A stretch of 64,000 bases of DNA from Bifiguratus adelaidae (taxonomy: Eukaryota; Mucoromycota; Endogonomycetes; Endogonales), in the NCBI GenBank assembly GCA_002261195.1, contig MVBO01000005.1, positions 47,403 through 111,402 on the forward strand, read 5' to 3'. This document shows positions 15,314 through 26,000 of the stretch, piece by piece. The position numbers and the translations under genes were made by a program. A model generated the notes under the pieces. That model searched no databases. It was not told where the DNA came from and saw only the letters and a program-made list of their open reading frames with translations. Position 1 is the stretch's first letter; the number at the start of each line of letters is the position of its first letter.

Positions 15314-15856
15314 ATGGTGGACGAAGACGGCACAAAGGTCGATCTGAATGGGGCTGAACATGCTCCACACGAGTTCATAAATGGTGATGCTACCATGGAG
15401 AGTTCCAATGACAGCAATGGCAAGCCAATGCCAACAGAGGTACTGCACACCTTGACAGAGAGCGACATGTCAAGCATCTCGTTAATGCTACGAAAACTGA
15501 CGCGAACTTGGTTTTAACAGAGTAATACTGCGCCGATAGCTCAAGAGACGCCATTTGCAGTGCCTGTGGCGCCTGCAGATGCGAATGGAATGTCAGCCAA
15601 GAAACGAGCCGTGATGCAACATAATCGGTCACCCGAATACACGATGCCAATACGACCCTATCTCGATGACACTGTGGTGCCCGCCTTGATGCAAGGCCTA
15701 AAGATTATGGCAAAGGAGAGGTAAGCGACCGCCCTTTGCGATGGTCACCCATTCTGATGTGGGCGCGTCTGTAGGCCTGCCAATCCACTGGAGTTCCTTG
15801 GCGAATACCTAATAAAACGGTCCAAGGAAGGCAAAGACGAAAAGCTCAATCGATAG
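15314..15856 (+). CDS. DPY30/Sdc1-like subunit of SET1/COMPASS
   Basis: Three exons (15314..15439, 15521..15720, 15775..15856) give 135 aa. The C-terminal 40 residues are the Dpy-30 dimerisation motif: YLDDTVVPALMQGLKIMAKE then RPANPLEFLGEYLIKRSKEG. DPY30 dimerises and docks on an Ash2/Bre2 helix in the H3K4 methyltransferase complex. The N-terminal two thirds are polar and probably disordered. An in-frame upstream ATG at 15257 would add 19 residues (starting MLKKASVGFWCC), but it lies only 11 bases after the mannosyltransferase stop and its sequence looks like leader. Either way the two genes are packed head to tail with 11-68 bp between them. Confidence 0.9.
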
Positions 15857-15971
15857 CTTTGCTGTAAATACATCTATGGATGGGGTGAGGCCACATCTTG
15901 TCTATTATACAATGTACACACGTTTCATACGTGAAAAGTGCCATGCTTTTTGCCCCGTTCTCTTTCATTCA

Positions 15972-17214
15972 CTACTTTCCAGGTGGCATGTAATCTCTGG
16001 TAAGATCCAGCCCTGGGATATGCGTGTTGAGAATCTTTTTGGTCCTGCGACCACGGGATGATTTCTTTGTCTTGACCTACATGGACACCCGGGGAATCAG
16101 TCCAAGCTTTAAATTGAAGACTCAGCCGCAACACACCTCTGTGGTCACTGGCTTGTCAAAGACGCCCATAGTTGTCAAGCCGGCTATAAGGGTGGGTCAG
16201 CATCCGTAATTGTGCGCGAATCATGCTTCTGTTACCTTTTTTGAGCTCACGCGTCAAATCCATTGTCTCTGGAATCTTTACTTCGCTCCACATCTTTTGC
16301 AGCTCTGCAATAGTCTTGTGAGACACCCATAACACCCTGGTGATGGACGCACGTACCAATGTCTACAGGCGTGTTATAGGCTACATTGTTGCCAAACAAA
16401 ACACGTGGACTTCCATCCGGTAACCGTATGACCAAGATCTCACCTGTTTTCGCCAGTTCCTGAGATGATGGTCAGCCTATTTGCGTACCTTGAGACGGCA
16501 AGATGGCTCACCTCTACTGCTTCCTCCAGTTTAGAGTACGAGTCTTCCAATTCCTTGTATTCTATGCCTTCCTTCGTAGCTTGCAGCAACTTGACGAGGT
16601 CCTCCTTGCCTCGTACTTGATACAGTGGCTAAAACACTTTCAGTGATGTTGAATTTAATAAAAGGTAGCTGTACCTTGTACGCTAGCGTCTCATTCGTGG
16701 CATCGTACTGAATGCGCTCGTTTTCAAGCAACTGACTCCACAGCAGTTTATCGTCTCGCAAATTCACCTTTGTTTGCGACTGTACTGTATTTATCGGCTG
16801 TGGAGCATCACATGTCTGATACCAAGTGCCAAGAATGAGTATCTTCCCACTCGAATATCCATCAAATGCGCGTAAAAAGACTCACCTTGAGGAAGTGTAG
16901 AATATTGTACAATTTGCTAGATACATGTCGACCTGTTCCAGTATTGGCGGGTTGCGAATAGATATCTGCACTGAGAGTGAGTCCATGTACTTGCTGAGGT
17001 GGAGACATCTACCTTTAGGAGCTTTTCTCTTGGGAATCTTGGTCAAATGCAACGCCTCTAATTGTTCCCTTGTGTTTCCGGAAATCGGTGTAGACACTTG
17101 ACTCGACTCGTCACCAGCATCAGAACTCGACCGCTGTTGTACCACTCTTTTTGCAGGCACATAGCTCTGATTCCTTGCTTCTTTGAACCGACTAAGTGAG
17201 TCAGTCAGGTCCAT
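15972..17214 (-). CDS. TFA2: TFIIE beta subunit (Tfa2)
   Basis: A multi-exon gene. N-terminus MDLTDSLSRFKEARNQSYVP, then a disordered part with LHLTKIPKRKAPKGRHVSSK, then two winged-helix modules: KLYNILHFLK and DDKLLWSQLLENERIQYDA; PLYQVRGKEDLVKLLQATKE; EILVIRLPDGSPRVLFGNN followed by VAYNTPVDIEFQKMWSEVKI and the PETMDLTRELKKAGL block. It ends with a basic tail (KTKKSSRGRRTKKILNTHIP) and the stop at 15972. TFIIE-beta with TFIIE-alpha recruits TFIIH and stabilises the open complex at RNA polymerase II promoters. The gene is divergent from the 6PGL gene with 101 bp between start codons. Confidence 0.92.
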
Positions 17215-17255
17215 GGCCAAAGAGTGTTCTGAAACGCCGCAGCCGACAAGACCGT

Positions 17256-17263
17256 TCACGTGA
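17256..17263. promoter_or_regulatory. TCACGTGA palindrome in a 101-bp bidirectional promoter
   Basis: The E-box palindrome lies 42 bp from the TFIIE-beta start and 53 bp from the 6PGL start, so it sits almost in the middle of the shared promoter. Same 8-mer as at 1498 and 38686. Confidence 0.45.
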
Positions 17264-17315
17264 CATAAAGAGCGGTCCAAAAAGGGTGTCGTCATTCACC
17301 TTTTGGAACGCTTCA

Positions 17316-18083
17316 ATGTCTGCCACCGTCTATTCACTTCCCACCAAGGACGACTTGTCCAAGGCGCTGAGCGCTTTTGTTGAAAAGGAGTCGGCCGCAG
17401 CCATCCAACAGCATGGTCGGTTCACCGTCGCCGTTTCTGGGGGTTCTCTGCCCAAGTTATTATCGGCCGAGCTGGTCAACAACAGTAAGGTCGACTTTAC
17501 AAAGTGGCACCTTTTCTTTGCCGACGAACGATGCGTAGCCTTGGACCATGAAGACTCTAATTATCTGGAAGTCAAGAAGCAATTATTGGATAGACTACCC
17601 GAGGGAAACACAATACCCTCGGAGAACATCCACACCATCAATCCTTCGCTCATCTCTCACCCCGAGGAGGCCGCTGAGGATTACATGGATCAACTACGCG
17701 CTGTTTTTGCCGCAAGAGATTCTGTTCGCTTCCCAGTTTTTGATCTGATCCTACTCGGCATGGGTCCAGACGGGCATACCTGCTCTCTCTTCCCTGGACA
17801 TCCCTTATTGGAAGAATTCACCGAATGGGTGGCTTCATTGACCGATTCGCCAAAGCCTCCGCCAAATCGTATAACGTTTACCCTACCGGTCGTGAACCAT
17901 GCTCATTGCGTTGCTTTTGTCACGGCTGGAGAGGGCAAGCAAGATATGGTGTCGCAAATTCTGGATACCGACGGTGATCTCCCTTCGCAACGAGTCAAGC
18001 CCACATCAGGTCGTCTTTACTGGTTCGTCGACGATGCCGCTTCATCCAAGCTGAAAAAACAAAAGACTCCCTTCAAACTTTAA
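17316..18083 (+). CDS. 6-phosphogluconolactonase
   Basis: Single exon, 255 aa, close to the usual length. Second step of the oxidative pentose phosphate pathway, hydrolysing 6-phosphogluconolactone to 6-phosphogluconate in the cytosol. Family signatures seen are FTVAVSGGSLPKLL near residue 35, WHLFFADERCV, DLILLGMGPDGHTCSLFPGH and the ending PTSGRLYWFVDDAASSKL. An ATG at 17196 is in frame and would add 40 basic residues, but that would overlap the TFIIE-beta start and cross the E-box, so 17316 is preferred. Confidence 0.97.
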   Translation: MSATVYSLPTKDDLSKALSAFVEKESAAAIQQHGRFTVAVSGGSLPKLLSAELVNNSKVDFTKWHLFFADERCVALDHEDSNYLEVKKQLLDRLPEGNTIPSENIHTINPSLISHPEEAAEDYMDQLRAVFAARDSVRFPVFDLILLGMGPDGHTCSLFPGHPLLEEFTEWVASLTDSPKPPPNRITFTLPVVNHAHCVAFVTAGEGKQDMVSQILDTDGDLPSQRVKPTSGRLYWFVDDAASSKLKKQKTPFKL

Positions 18084-18195
18084 GTTGCGTGTCGTCGAGA
18101 CTTGTATTTAGAGCAAGCAACAATAACATGTTTGCATTACGTTGGATAAGACATGTGCTATATTTACAAGGCGCGTTTAAGCTTTCAAGCCATTA

Positions 18196-19533
18196 TCACT
18201 GAGCTAGGGATCTTAGATTGCCTTCACTTTTATAGGCCGTGATACGCCAACGCAAGCGGTTTTGGGGTAGTTCGCTGACAAACAAGTCTGAATCAATGCT
18301 GCTCACGTAGAGGGGTGGACTGGGGCTACGCTTGTTTTTGAAGCTAAAGTCTGTCCGTTTTGATTCCGGTGGCATGGGTGGTGATGGATTGTATTGAAGT
18401 GGTGTTGGTGGAGGACGCGGGGTATCGATGGCTTGCAGAAAGTTCGTCTGAAGGTTGTAAATGAGTTCTTCAGATTCTTGGTGGTTAGCTGATTTCCGCT
18501 CGGCAAAGTACAAGGATGTTGGTGTGCGAGGTGTGCGAGGGAACGAAGGACTGGATGGGCTGGAGATTCCGGGGGAATGCTGGCGGAAGAGTTCCTTGAG
18601 CGCTTCGGTGGATTTTCGTTTGCTCAATGTCGGATGAGGCTTTTTGCTGAGCATTGGATCTAATAATGGCATGGATTTCTGCAATTCGGACCATCGACCT
18701 TCCTTGTCCGACTCTGTAACCCAAAACTTAAGTTTGAGGGAAGATTGGCTCTTGGTTGAGCGGAGATACTGGCTATGAATTGCCTTGCTTCGGGATTTGA
18801 GCCGCGGTGGTTGTTTCCGGTCGGCCGGGTATTCATAACTTGCGGTAGCCGTTCGCGATATCAATGATTGTTGATCAGATTCTTGAGCGCTCGACGTCGT
18901 CTTGGAGAAGGATGTGTAAGTCTCGGAACTCATCTTTGGCAGAGAAGGAGGCCGCGACGGATCTCGTCTCGGCAGATCGGTACCTTCTTTGGTGTCCGTG
19001 TAACGATAGGCTAAAGCAGCATCTACTGGGATATCCGTCTGGCAGGAGGACTCGCTGGTGAATGAATGGTCACTCTGGTTGGTGACAGCTTGTCGACGTT
19101 GCTGATGATGGTCCGAGAATTGATCTTCAGCCGTGCTGAATCGGAACAATTGGCGCAGAGAATCGTAGCTCAGTCGATGTGAGAGAGAATGCTTGAGATC
19201 CGGCAATGGACGATGGCCCGGTATGGACTGGTTCAATTTTCTCTCGCGATCGTCCCGCTTTTCGCGCGGAATTACCGGCATAGGTTCAATATCCAGGTTG
19301 GGCTGCTGCATCACCTTTCCTTTTCGAAACCTCATAGCCAAGGAACTGTTACTGAGCTTTCGGCCAATGGTCTTTGCAAACCCACTTTTATGCTCATGGC
19401 CTTCCAATTCACCCGCTTGTAGTGACCCGAGCTCCTCGGCTAAAGCTCCTTTAGACTTTGATCGGTTCCTCGTTTTCCGAACGCGAGGAAGCGTGGGAGG
19501 TAACGCGCTTTGATCGGCAGCCGCGGACGACAT
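18196..19533 (-). CDS. disordered orphan protein, single exon
   Basis: A 445-residue open frame without introns, low in hydrophobic residues and rich in Ser, Pro, Lys and Arg. No domain is recognised. Short basic and proline-rich clusters (VRKTRNRSKSKGALAEELG; SPSSPSFPRTPRTPTSLYF; RPPPTPLQYNPSPPMPPES) look like linear motifs for SH3/WW proteins or for proline-directed kinases (SPS, TPR, TPT). The C-terminus RWRITAYKSEGNLRSLAQ is the only part that looks ordered. No signal peptide or membrane segment. The length of the frame on the opposite strand to its neighbours makes it a real gene; its role is unknown, perhaps a signalling scaffold. Confidence 0.75.
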   Translation of the reverse strand: MSSAAADQSALPPTLPRVRKTRNRSKSKGALAEELGSLQAGELEGHEHKSGFAKTIGRKLSNSSLAMRFRKGKVMQQPNLDIEPMPVIPREKRDDRERKLNQSIPGHRPLPDLKHSLSHRLSYDSLRQLFRFSTAEDQFSDHHQQRRQAVTNQSDHSFTSESSCQTDIPVDAALAYRYTDTKEGTDLPRRDPSRPPSLPKMSSETYTSFSKTTSSAQESDQQSLISRTATASYEYPADRKQPPRLKSRSKAIHSQYLRSTKSQSSLKLKFWVTESDKEGRWSELQKSMPLLDPMLSKKPHPTLSKRKSTEALKELFRQHSPGISSPSSPSFPRTPRTPTSLYFAERKSANHQESEELIYNLQTNFLQAIDTPRPPPTPLQYNPSPPMPPESKRTDFSFKNKRSPSPPLYVSSIDSDLFVSELPQNRLRWRITAYKSEGNLRSLAQ

Positions 19534-20504
19534 GAAATTAAAAGGTTCGCTTTATGGTCACCCGTTGTCGAGCAAAAGATGAGAGACGTTCAAGGGGAAG
19601 ACAGAGACAGAGAGAAGTGTATGAAAGGTTAGAAGAGTAGAATAAGATTGCACAAGCTGGGCTTTGGGTCTGTCAAGGTGGTTTGTGCGCACCATCTTTG
19701 GGTGTTGTCAATTTCCTAAATAGGCAAACGTTCCGCGAGATCTCTGTTCCAATTTTGACATCGAGACCGGTTGAACACGGGTCAGTGGTGCAAAAGGAAA
19801 AGATCCACTGTGTAATGCTCGACTGAGCCTTTCTATTGGCTCCAGCGGGAGAATCATCAGCCCCCTTAAAAGTGAACCTTGCACAACGATCCCACCTTTT
19901 GCTAGAAAGTTTTGGCGCCGAGGATTGGTACCGAGAGTGGGAACTCGCACCGGTACGGTGTCCTGTTCCCCGCTCGTTGCGCGCTTGTAGCAAAAAACAA
20001 AAGGAGCGAGCCAGGGAAGATGAAAAGAGAGAACAAAACAGGTTCGGAAGGGAGCAGGTTTGCTTTTTGACCGACTGCACACTCCTTCAATTACACGACA
20101 TTTCGGAACACTCGGGATTTCACCAGTTACCACGCCAGTCACCGTTGATTGTAAATTGCGGATCGATAGAGAGGATCGTTACCAATTTGGGATAAGGTTG
20201 GCGCTTGCGATATGCTCGGTCCTTGGCTTTAAACTCGGGAATGGTAGACCACGTTTAGTGGCTTTGAGTTGACTGCGTGGCACATTACGTCATTGAATGA
20301 ACGCGCGACAATGCACAAGTTTGTGAACTGCAATAACAGAATTATCTTTTCCATCCTGAATTCATACAATTGTCGATTTTGAGGCGGTCTACTGGAAATC
20401 GGGCATTTTGTTGATGATGTAGGGGAATGCTCTAACCATAATGGTCCCAAAACTGTGATAGAAACCGACACCTTTCTATGTCGTACTTAAGTTAACACCA
20501 ACGT
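19534..20504. other. unassigned 970-bp region
   Basis: Between the orphan's start and the Sec14-like stop. Several frames of 60-135 codons are open on both strands (for example 19673-20080 minus and 19836-20195 plus) but none has a recognisable domain, convincing intron borders or a conserved block. It probably holds the orphan's promoter and leader plus the Sec14 gene's 3' part. A half CRE (TTACGTCA) is at 20285. Confidence 0.45.
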
Positions 20505-21475
20505 CTACATGTCCCCGGTTCTTTCCAATAAAGAGCGCCAGTATTCCTCAAAGTCAAACTTGAAGTCAAAGTCTCCACCAAAATCCTTCTCCAGTTGATC
20601 GGCACTATAAAAGTCTGGGAGATATGCAACCTCTGTTTGCTTCTTGGGGTCAGCACGCTCCTTGGGTGCCTTGGCAGAGGTCGGATGAGCCACATTGCTT
20701 ACAAATTTGATCTTTTGTCGGGTCACTGGATCGATGAAGGGAGATACAAGCTTGAAAAAAGGAAGGAAAAACCATGGAGCTGCAAGTGTCAAGAAAAAGG
20801 CGTCAATAAGGAGCACGTTGGATAATCAGACAACTTACTGTGAACGCAAAAGGCGTAACCTAGCCGCTCGGGAAATTGTGTACCGAGGACATACAAGAAT
20901 TCTTTTGCTATGGTGAGACCTGGCGTATTCGTCGTACTGGCACCCTTGAAGTCTATAATGATGTTCACCGTCTCTACGCCCTCGGGCATAATTCGTGTCG
21001 CACGCTCCAAATTGAATACCACATTTCTGATCTGTCGTGAGGATGGCTTCGTATTCTCGTTTCGAGGTTTCATGTACATTGTCGGTCTTCCCGCCAAGTC
21101 AAAGCCATTGAGATAAAGCTTTCCTGTGTTGACTTCCGGCTCCACTTCTTCCGGCGGGATCAGTTCTGGCTTGTATTCTCTTCGCCAACGAACCGACTCT
21201 TCAATCTGCCTCCTAGCTCCCTCATAGTCCCATTTTCGAGCTCGTAGATACCGGTGCAGCGTCGCTTCGCTTAGAAAAGCGTTCTCGTAGGGATAGTAAG
21301 GGTCATCGTGACCGAGTCGTAGCGAGTCGACATGAGCCCTCAGTTTAGCGACTTTTGCCTGCTGCTCGTCCGTCAAAGGCGCGCGCTTGTTCTCATACGT
21401 ATTCTCCGGCGCTCTTAGCAAAGGCGCGCTTGCATTACTGACCAGCGTGTTTGATGAAGCAGAGCATGAAGTCAT
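20505..21475 (-). CDS. Sec14-like (CRAL-TRIO) lipid transfer protein, PDR16 type
   Basis: Two exons (20505..20779, 20839..21475, complement) give 303 aa. The CRAL-TRIO N-terminal helices are seen at residues 60-95 (SEATLHRYLRARKWDYEGAR; QIEESVRWRREYKP), then the lipid-binding fold: GRPTMYMKPRNENT, VNIIIDFKGASTTNTPGLTI, LGTQFPERLGYAFCVHTPWF, FLPFFKLVSPFIDPVTRQKI. The last 60 residues are acidic/aromatic (FGGDFDFKFDFEEYW). Proteins of this group exchange phosphatidylinositol and sterol between membranes. PDR16-like rather than SEC14 proper because of the PWFFLPFFKLVSPFIDP block; that assignment is moderately sure. Confidence 0.92.
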
Positions 21476-21678
21476 GCTAACAAGAAATACGCTTCAATTC
21501 ATCCATTGATATCGCCCATCGCATCCTTGGCAGACTGCCTTTCTCACTGTCACTGGTTGATCCTCTGCGCAGCTCACGTACAGCTTTTGCTTCTTGTAGT
21601 CACGCGGTGTCTCCCTTCGTTTGTTGATTGGTTGTCACTACGCATCGTCCCTTTGAACTAGACTCTATCACGCTACAA

Positions 21679-22938
21679 ATGTCCAGGTCGCCAGTGGGGC
21701 CGACAAGATCGCCCTCGCCGTTCTCAGATTCCTCTGACACGAGCAGACCAAGAGCGATCATCCGAATCTCTCCTCCAGAGTTCCAGTTTTATGGTGAGTA
21801 TCCACTTTCTTAGTCGCGTTGTAAGCATGTTGAGGACGATGTGGCTCAACCTATCGCTTTTTCCTAGCCTCACGTCATCATGCAGGATATATCTCAAAGC
21901 TAGTTGTTCGCAACCTGCTCGATAACCCCGTTGGCTTCAAGGTACGCGCATAGCCCACTATGGAACGTGTAGGTAACAGCTGCTGACTTTGAACAGTTTA
22001 AAACCAATGCTCCCATGCGGTATAATGTCAAGCCAGTGTTGGCAGTCTTGCAGGGACACGCTACAGTAGAAGTCTACGGTACGTTTTGATGTTTAGAGAT
22101 TTAGCCTGGAGCCAGATCAAGAGCCTTGTATCCTGACGCGTTCATGCCTTGTGTAGTGCGCTCCGAATCCGAAGTTGAATCATCCGATAAATTCCTGATA
22201 CAGAGCGTGTCGCTCGGCGAAGAGGAGGCCGACAAGATGACTTCCACGCGGGTGAGTTGCCATGATCCGAATCGAGTCGCACGCAGGCAACTGATGAGGA
22301 ATATGTAGTGGAAGCAAATTGACCGCAAGAGGATATCGGAAAACTTTATCAATTGTGTCGCCATGAAAGGCTCTCGGCCTCGTTCTTCCTCCACAGAGTC
22401 GTTGGCGCGTCGATTAACGCCAGGCCAAGCGAGCTCTGACAATATGGTCATGACAGAGAAGCGTCGGAAGGGGCGATCAGGCACTCTCAGTACTGCAGGG
22501 TATGCTAGCGGTCACACAAGCGGCGGTGGTCCAACGCGAGCATATCATTACGGTCAAAAGAAGGAGGAAGAGAAGGGCTTTATAACGAAAAGAGTAGGTG
22601 TTACGCATTTCGCCTACGAAATTCTGATCAGTGATTTGCAGCTCCTGATCGCCTCCTTTATCTGTATCATGATTGGACTTTTCCTTCCCTTGGAGAGATT
22701 GACCTTCTTTTCATGGATCAAAGACGTGGTTCCCATCACCGCCACAAGATCGGTCAAGATGGTGAGCAAAACATCCAACCCGACCACCGTGACGACGCAT
22801 ACCCCACATTCCACCGAGTCTTTTACGCCAATGTTGGATTCATTCGTAGACGCGCACGATTTTGTGCAAGTCGAATTACCTACAGCTGCTCAGACCGAAA
22901 CATTGCAGACAGATGAGATCCCATTGGATGTTCTATGA
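21679..22938 (+). CDS. MSP-domain (VAP/Scs2-like) membrane protein
   Basis: Five exons (21679..21793, 21886..21941, 21997..22078, 22157..22251, 22309..22938), 325 aa as read, or 309 aa if the likely intron 22594-22641 is removed. The N-terminal MSP fold shows ISPPEFQFYGYISKLVVRNL, PVGFKFKTNAPMRYNVKPVL, TVEVYVRSESEVESSDKFLI and a KQID..RISENFINCV tail. Then a polar linker and one membrane segment (LLIASFICIMIGLFLPLERL) followed by about 80 residues, longer than in yeast Scs2, so it may not be a simple tail anchor. VAP proteins bind FFAT motifs at ER contact sites, but the lysine-rich FFAT patch is not obvious, so MOSPD-like or structural roles are possible. Confidence 0.85.
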
Positions 22939-23064
22939 TTAATTGTGTACATGTATCTTTCTCTCTCCGCACGCAGCTTTTCACCTTTAACCAAATTGAT
23001 GACGACATCAAAATTGAGTGAGTGCCACTGAACAGTACTGTTCGCTTCCGGGGCGTGTAGGAAC

Positions 23065-26000
23065 ATGTCTGACGCAGAGGACGACATTGAGCGTGTTTCT
23101 GGTCATGAAGGGCAGGAAAGTGGTCTGACTAATGGTGGAGACCACTCACCTATCCGAGAAGACGAACAGAACGGTAACAATGACGAAGAAGACCAAGAGG
23201 ACGGGGAGAGTATTCAGCAGGGTGACGACGTGGACGACGACGAAGAGGATGAGGAGGATGAGGATGAGGAGGAAGCTCGTCGCGTAAGTTTGAAACATTT
23301 TAGGTGCTTAGCATTCTGACTTGGTTACGCTGCGCACTCAGGTTGCCGAAGGATTCATCGTTGACGACGAGGAGGAGGAAGAAGAAGCCGATTCGGACGC
23401 GGATCAGGTCGTCACAAAGAAGCGTCGAAAGCGAGTAGCTGATGAAGGTATAGAACAAACCATAAGCGTGCAATTGAATGACCGCTGGTGCTCACTGTGC
23501 CACCGTTAGATGAAGATGAGGGTCTTGATGAAGAAGATTTGGCTCTCCTGGAGGAAAACACTGGACAGAAGCTGACGCGGACAGAGGTGCGTCGCACATG
23601 CGATGATTTGCAAAGCACTCACTCTTGACCCGTCTTATAGCCTAAGCTCAAGCGGTTAAAGCGAGGCAGACAAGAGGAAGAAGCAGCCGCGAGGAGGACA
23701 GGGACTTTGGAAGACATCTTTTCAGATGACGAGGCAAGGCCTGATGGCCAACGCGAGGCTGCCGGAGAGGACGAGGGTGATGAAGAGATGGATTATCGGG
23801 ATGTCCCTCGAGACAGATTCGGACGCGGTGAATATGATGAGATGGACGATTTCATTGCGGACGAGGATGAGGATGACCTTGACGAGATTGTGCGTGACCG
23901 AGAGAGATATGAAAAGCAGCGGGTGGAGGCTAGAGATCTGGCCGAGCGACGCGAAAGAGTGCGTGACATCCTTCCAAATTTGCCGGCGGGCTTGGATCAA
24001 GAGTAAGTTCTTAGCTGCTCTACAAAAGGAGCGGAAGTTGACCTTCTCAATTTTATAGAGCACTGGATGATGTATTGGAAATCTTCGGCGACGGTTACGA
24101 ATATGAATGGGCATTATATTCCACAGATCAGCAACCCAACGGTGATGGAGACTTTGAGGAGGAGAAGAAGGAACCTCAGCTGAAGGATTTCTTTGAGCCT
24201 AGCGAGCTGGCTGAGCGTATGTACACCGATGCGGATGAACAGATCCGAATTCGGGATATACCCGAGCGAATGCAGCTTCGCTACGCTGGCCTGAAATCAG
24301 ATACCATTGCGCCTCTCAATGACAACGAGGTGGCGGAGGAGGGCGCTTGGATTGCTCGCACACTCGCACTTTCTCAAGGTAAAAAGGAACCGCCGTCCGA
24401 AAAGCTGATATCGGCAGTCAGCCATGTCGTCAAATTCCTCAGCCAAGAGTTTATGGAAGTCCCATTCATTGCTGCTCATCGCCGAGATTATTTCACCGAA
24501 ACGGACAGGATGACGGGAGAAGTTTACGAGATCCTCAATACGGATGATCTGTGGAATATCTACGATCTTGACTTTCGGTTCCGCTCATTCTTGGATCGAC
24601 GAACGGTTTTCCGAGCCTTTTACGAAAAGCTTGGTATTCACGATCAGCATGTGGAGGACCTATTGGAGATGGCGGATTCCGTGGAAGACATTACTGACCT
24701 GACAGATTACCTCCAGGCTATGCACGCTGAAGAGGTGAATGAGGCAAAAAAGAAATCCACCGCTTACCGACGGCCGGCATCAAAGTCTTTCCTGGAGCTT
24801 TGTCGAGGCAGGAAAGTGGAGCAGTTCGCCAAAGAGATGGGCATTGCACCCAAGGAGCTTGGTGCCAACCTACTTTATGAGAGCAAGCGTCATTTCGCTG
24901 ATGATCCAAGTATTGCACCGGAGATTCACGCTGAAGCATTCATTGATCCTGGGTTTGAGAATCCCAGCAAGGTTATCCGTGCTGCAAAGCAAATACTGGC
25001 TCAGCAAATCGCACTGGATCCGCAAGTACGCAAAGCCTTGCGGAGAGAATGGGAAACGCGCGCAGTTGTTGATGTACACCCTACCAAACAAGGCTTTCTC
25101 GCGATTGACGACTTGCACAAATATCATCCATTCAAGTACCTCAAAAATAAGCCTTTGAGCGCCTTCGATGATGCGCAATTTCTTGAACTTCTTCGCGCCG
25201 AGCAAGAGGATCTGCTTGAAATCAGCATACGTATTGGAGATTCCGAAACGTGGTTCAGAGAGAACGTCAAATACTATCTATCCGATGGAGTCAGCGATAT
25301 TGCAAAGGTGTGGAACGAATTGCGTTCGCAAATCTTCCGAATGGCTCTGAATGACTATGTTACACCCATTATGCAAAAGTGGATCCGAGAAAAGTTACGT
25401 ACCGATGCGGAGGACCGAGTCTGCCGAGAAGCCAAGGAATCCCTGGAGGCAAAAGTCAATGTTCAGTGCTTCCGTTCCCTGTCCATGGATGCAGAATCTT
25501 TACCCCGAGTCTTAGCAATGTCTTTCGGCAACGGCGATCCGGCAAAGGATGTGGTACAAATGGCGTTTTTGAATCACCAAGGCCGTTTCGTCGATCAACT
25601 CACGGTGACAGATGTACGCGAAGATGAACCAAGAGCCCAAGTCAAAGAGATTATACGATATCGCCGGCCGGACGTCATCGCGGTATCTGGATTTACAATC
25701 AATACCCGTCGCCTTATCGAGAACATCAAATCGCTACTCGGTGAAATGGATGTGGACGATGCAGACGATGAGAATAGTCCCAAGCGCATACCAGTTGTAG
25801 TCATCAATGACGAGGTAGCGCGCTTATTCCAGCATTCACAGCGTGGCATCGCCGAGTTTCCGGATGTTAGCGAACTCGTCCGATACTGCATTTGCTTGGC
25901 CAGAACGCTTCAGAATCCTACTCTCGAATATGCAAGCATGGGTCGTGATTTGCTTAGCCTTCGACATCACGAGAAGCAATTCCTCGTATCTGAGGATAAG

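Noticed and set aside
17196-17315. Upstream start for 6-phosphogluconolactonase
   Set aside because: It would put 40 unrelated basic residues before the enzyme, and overlap the TFIIE-beta start codon; the usual family start is at 17316.
19673-20195. Overlapping open frames on both strands
   Set aside because: No domain, no credible splice sites and no known block in either; left as an unassigned region.
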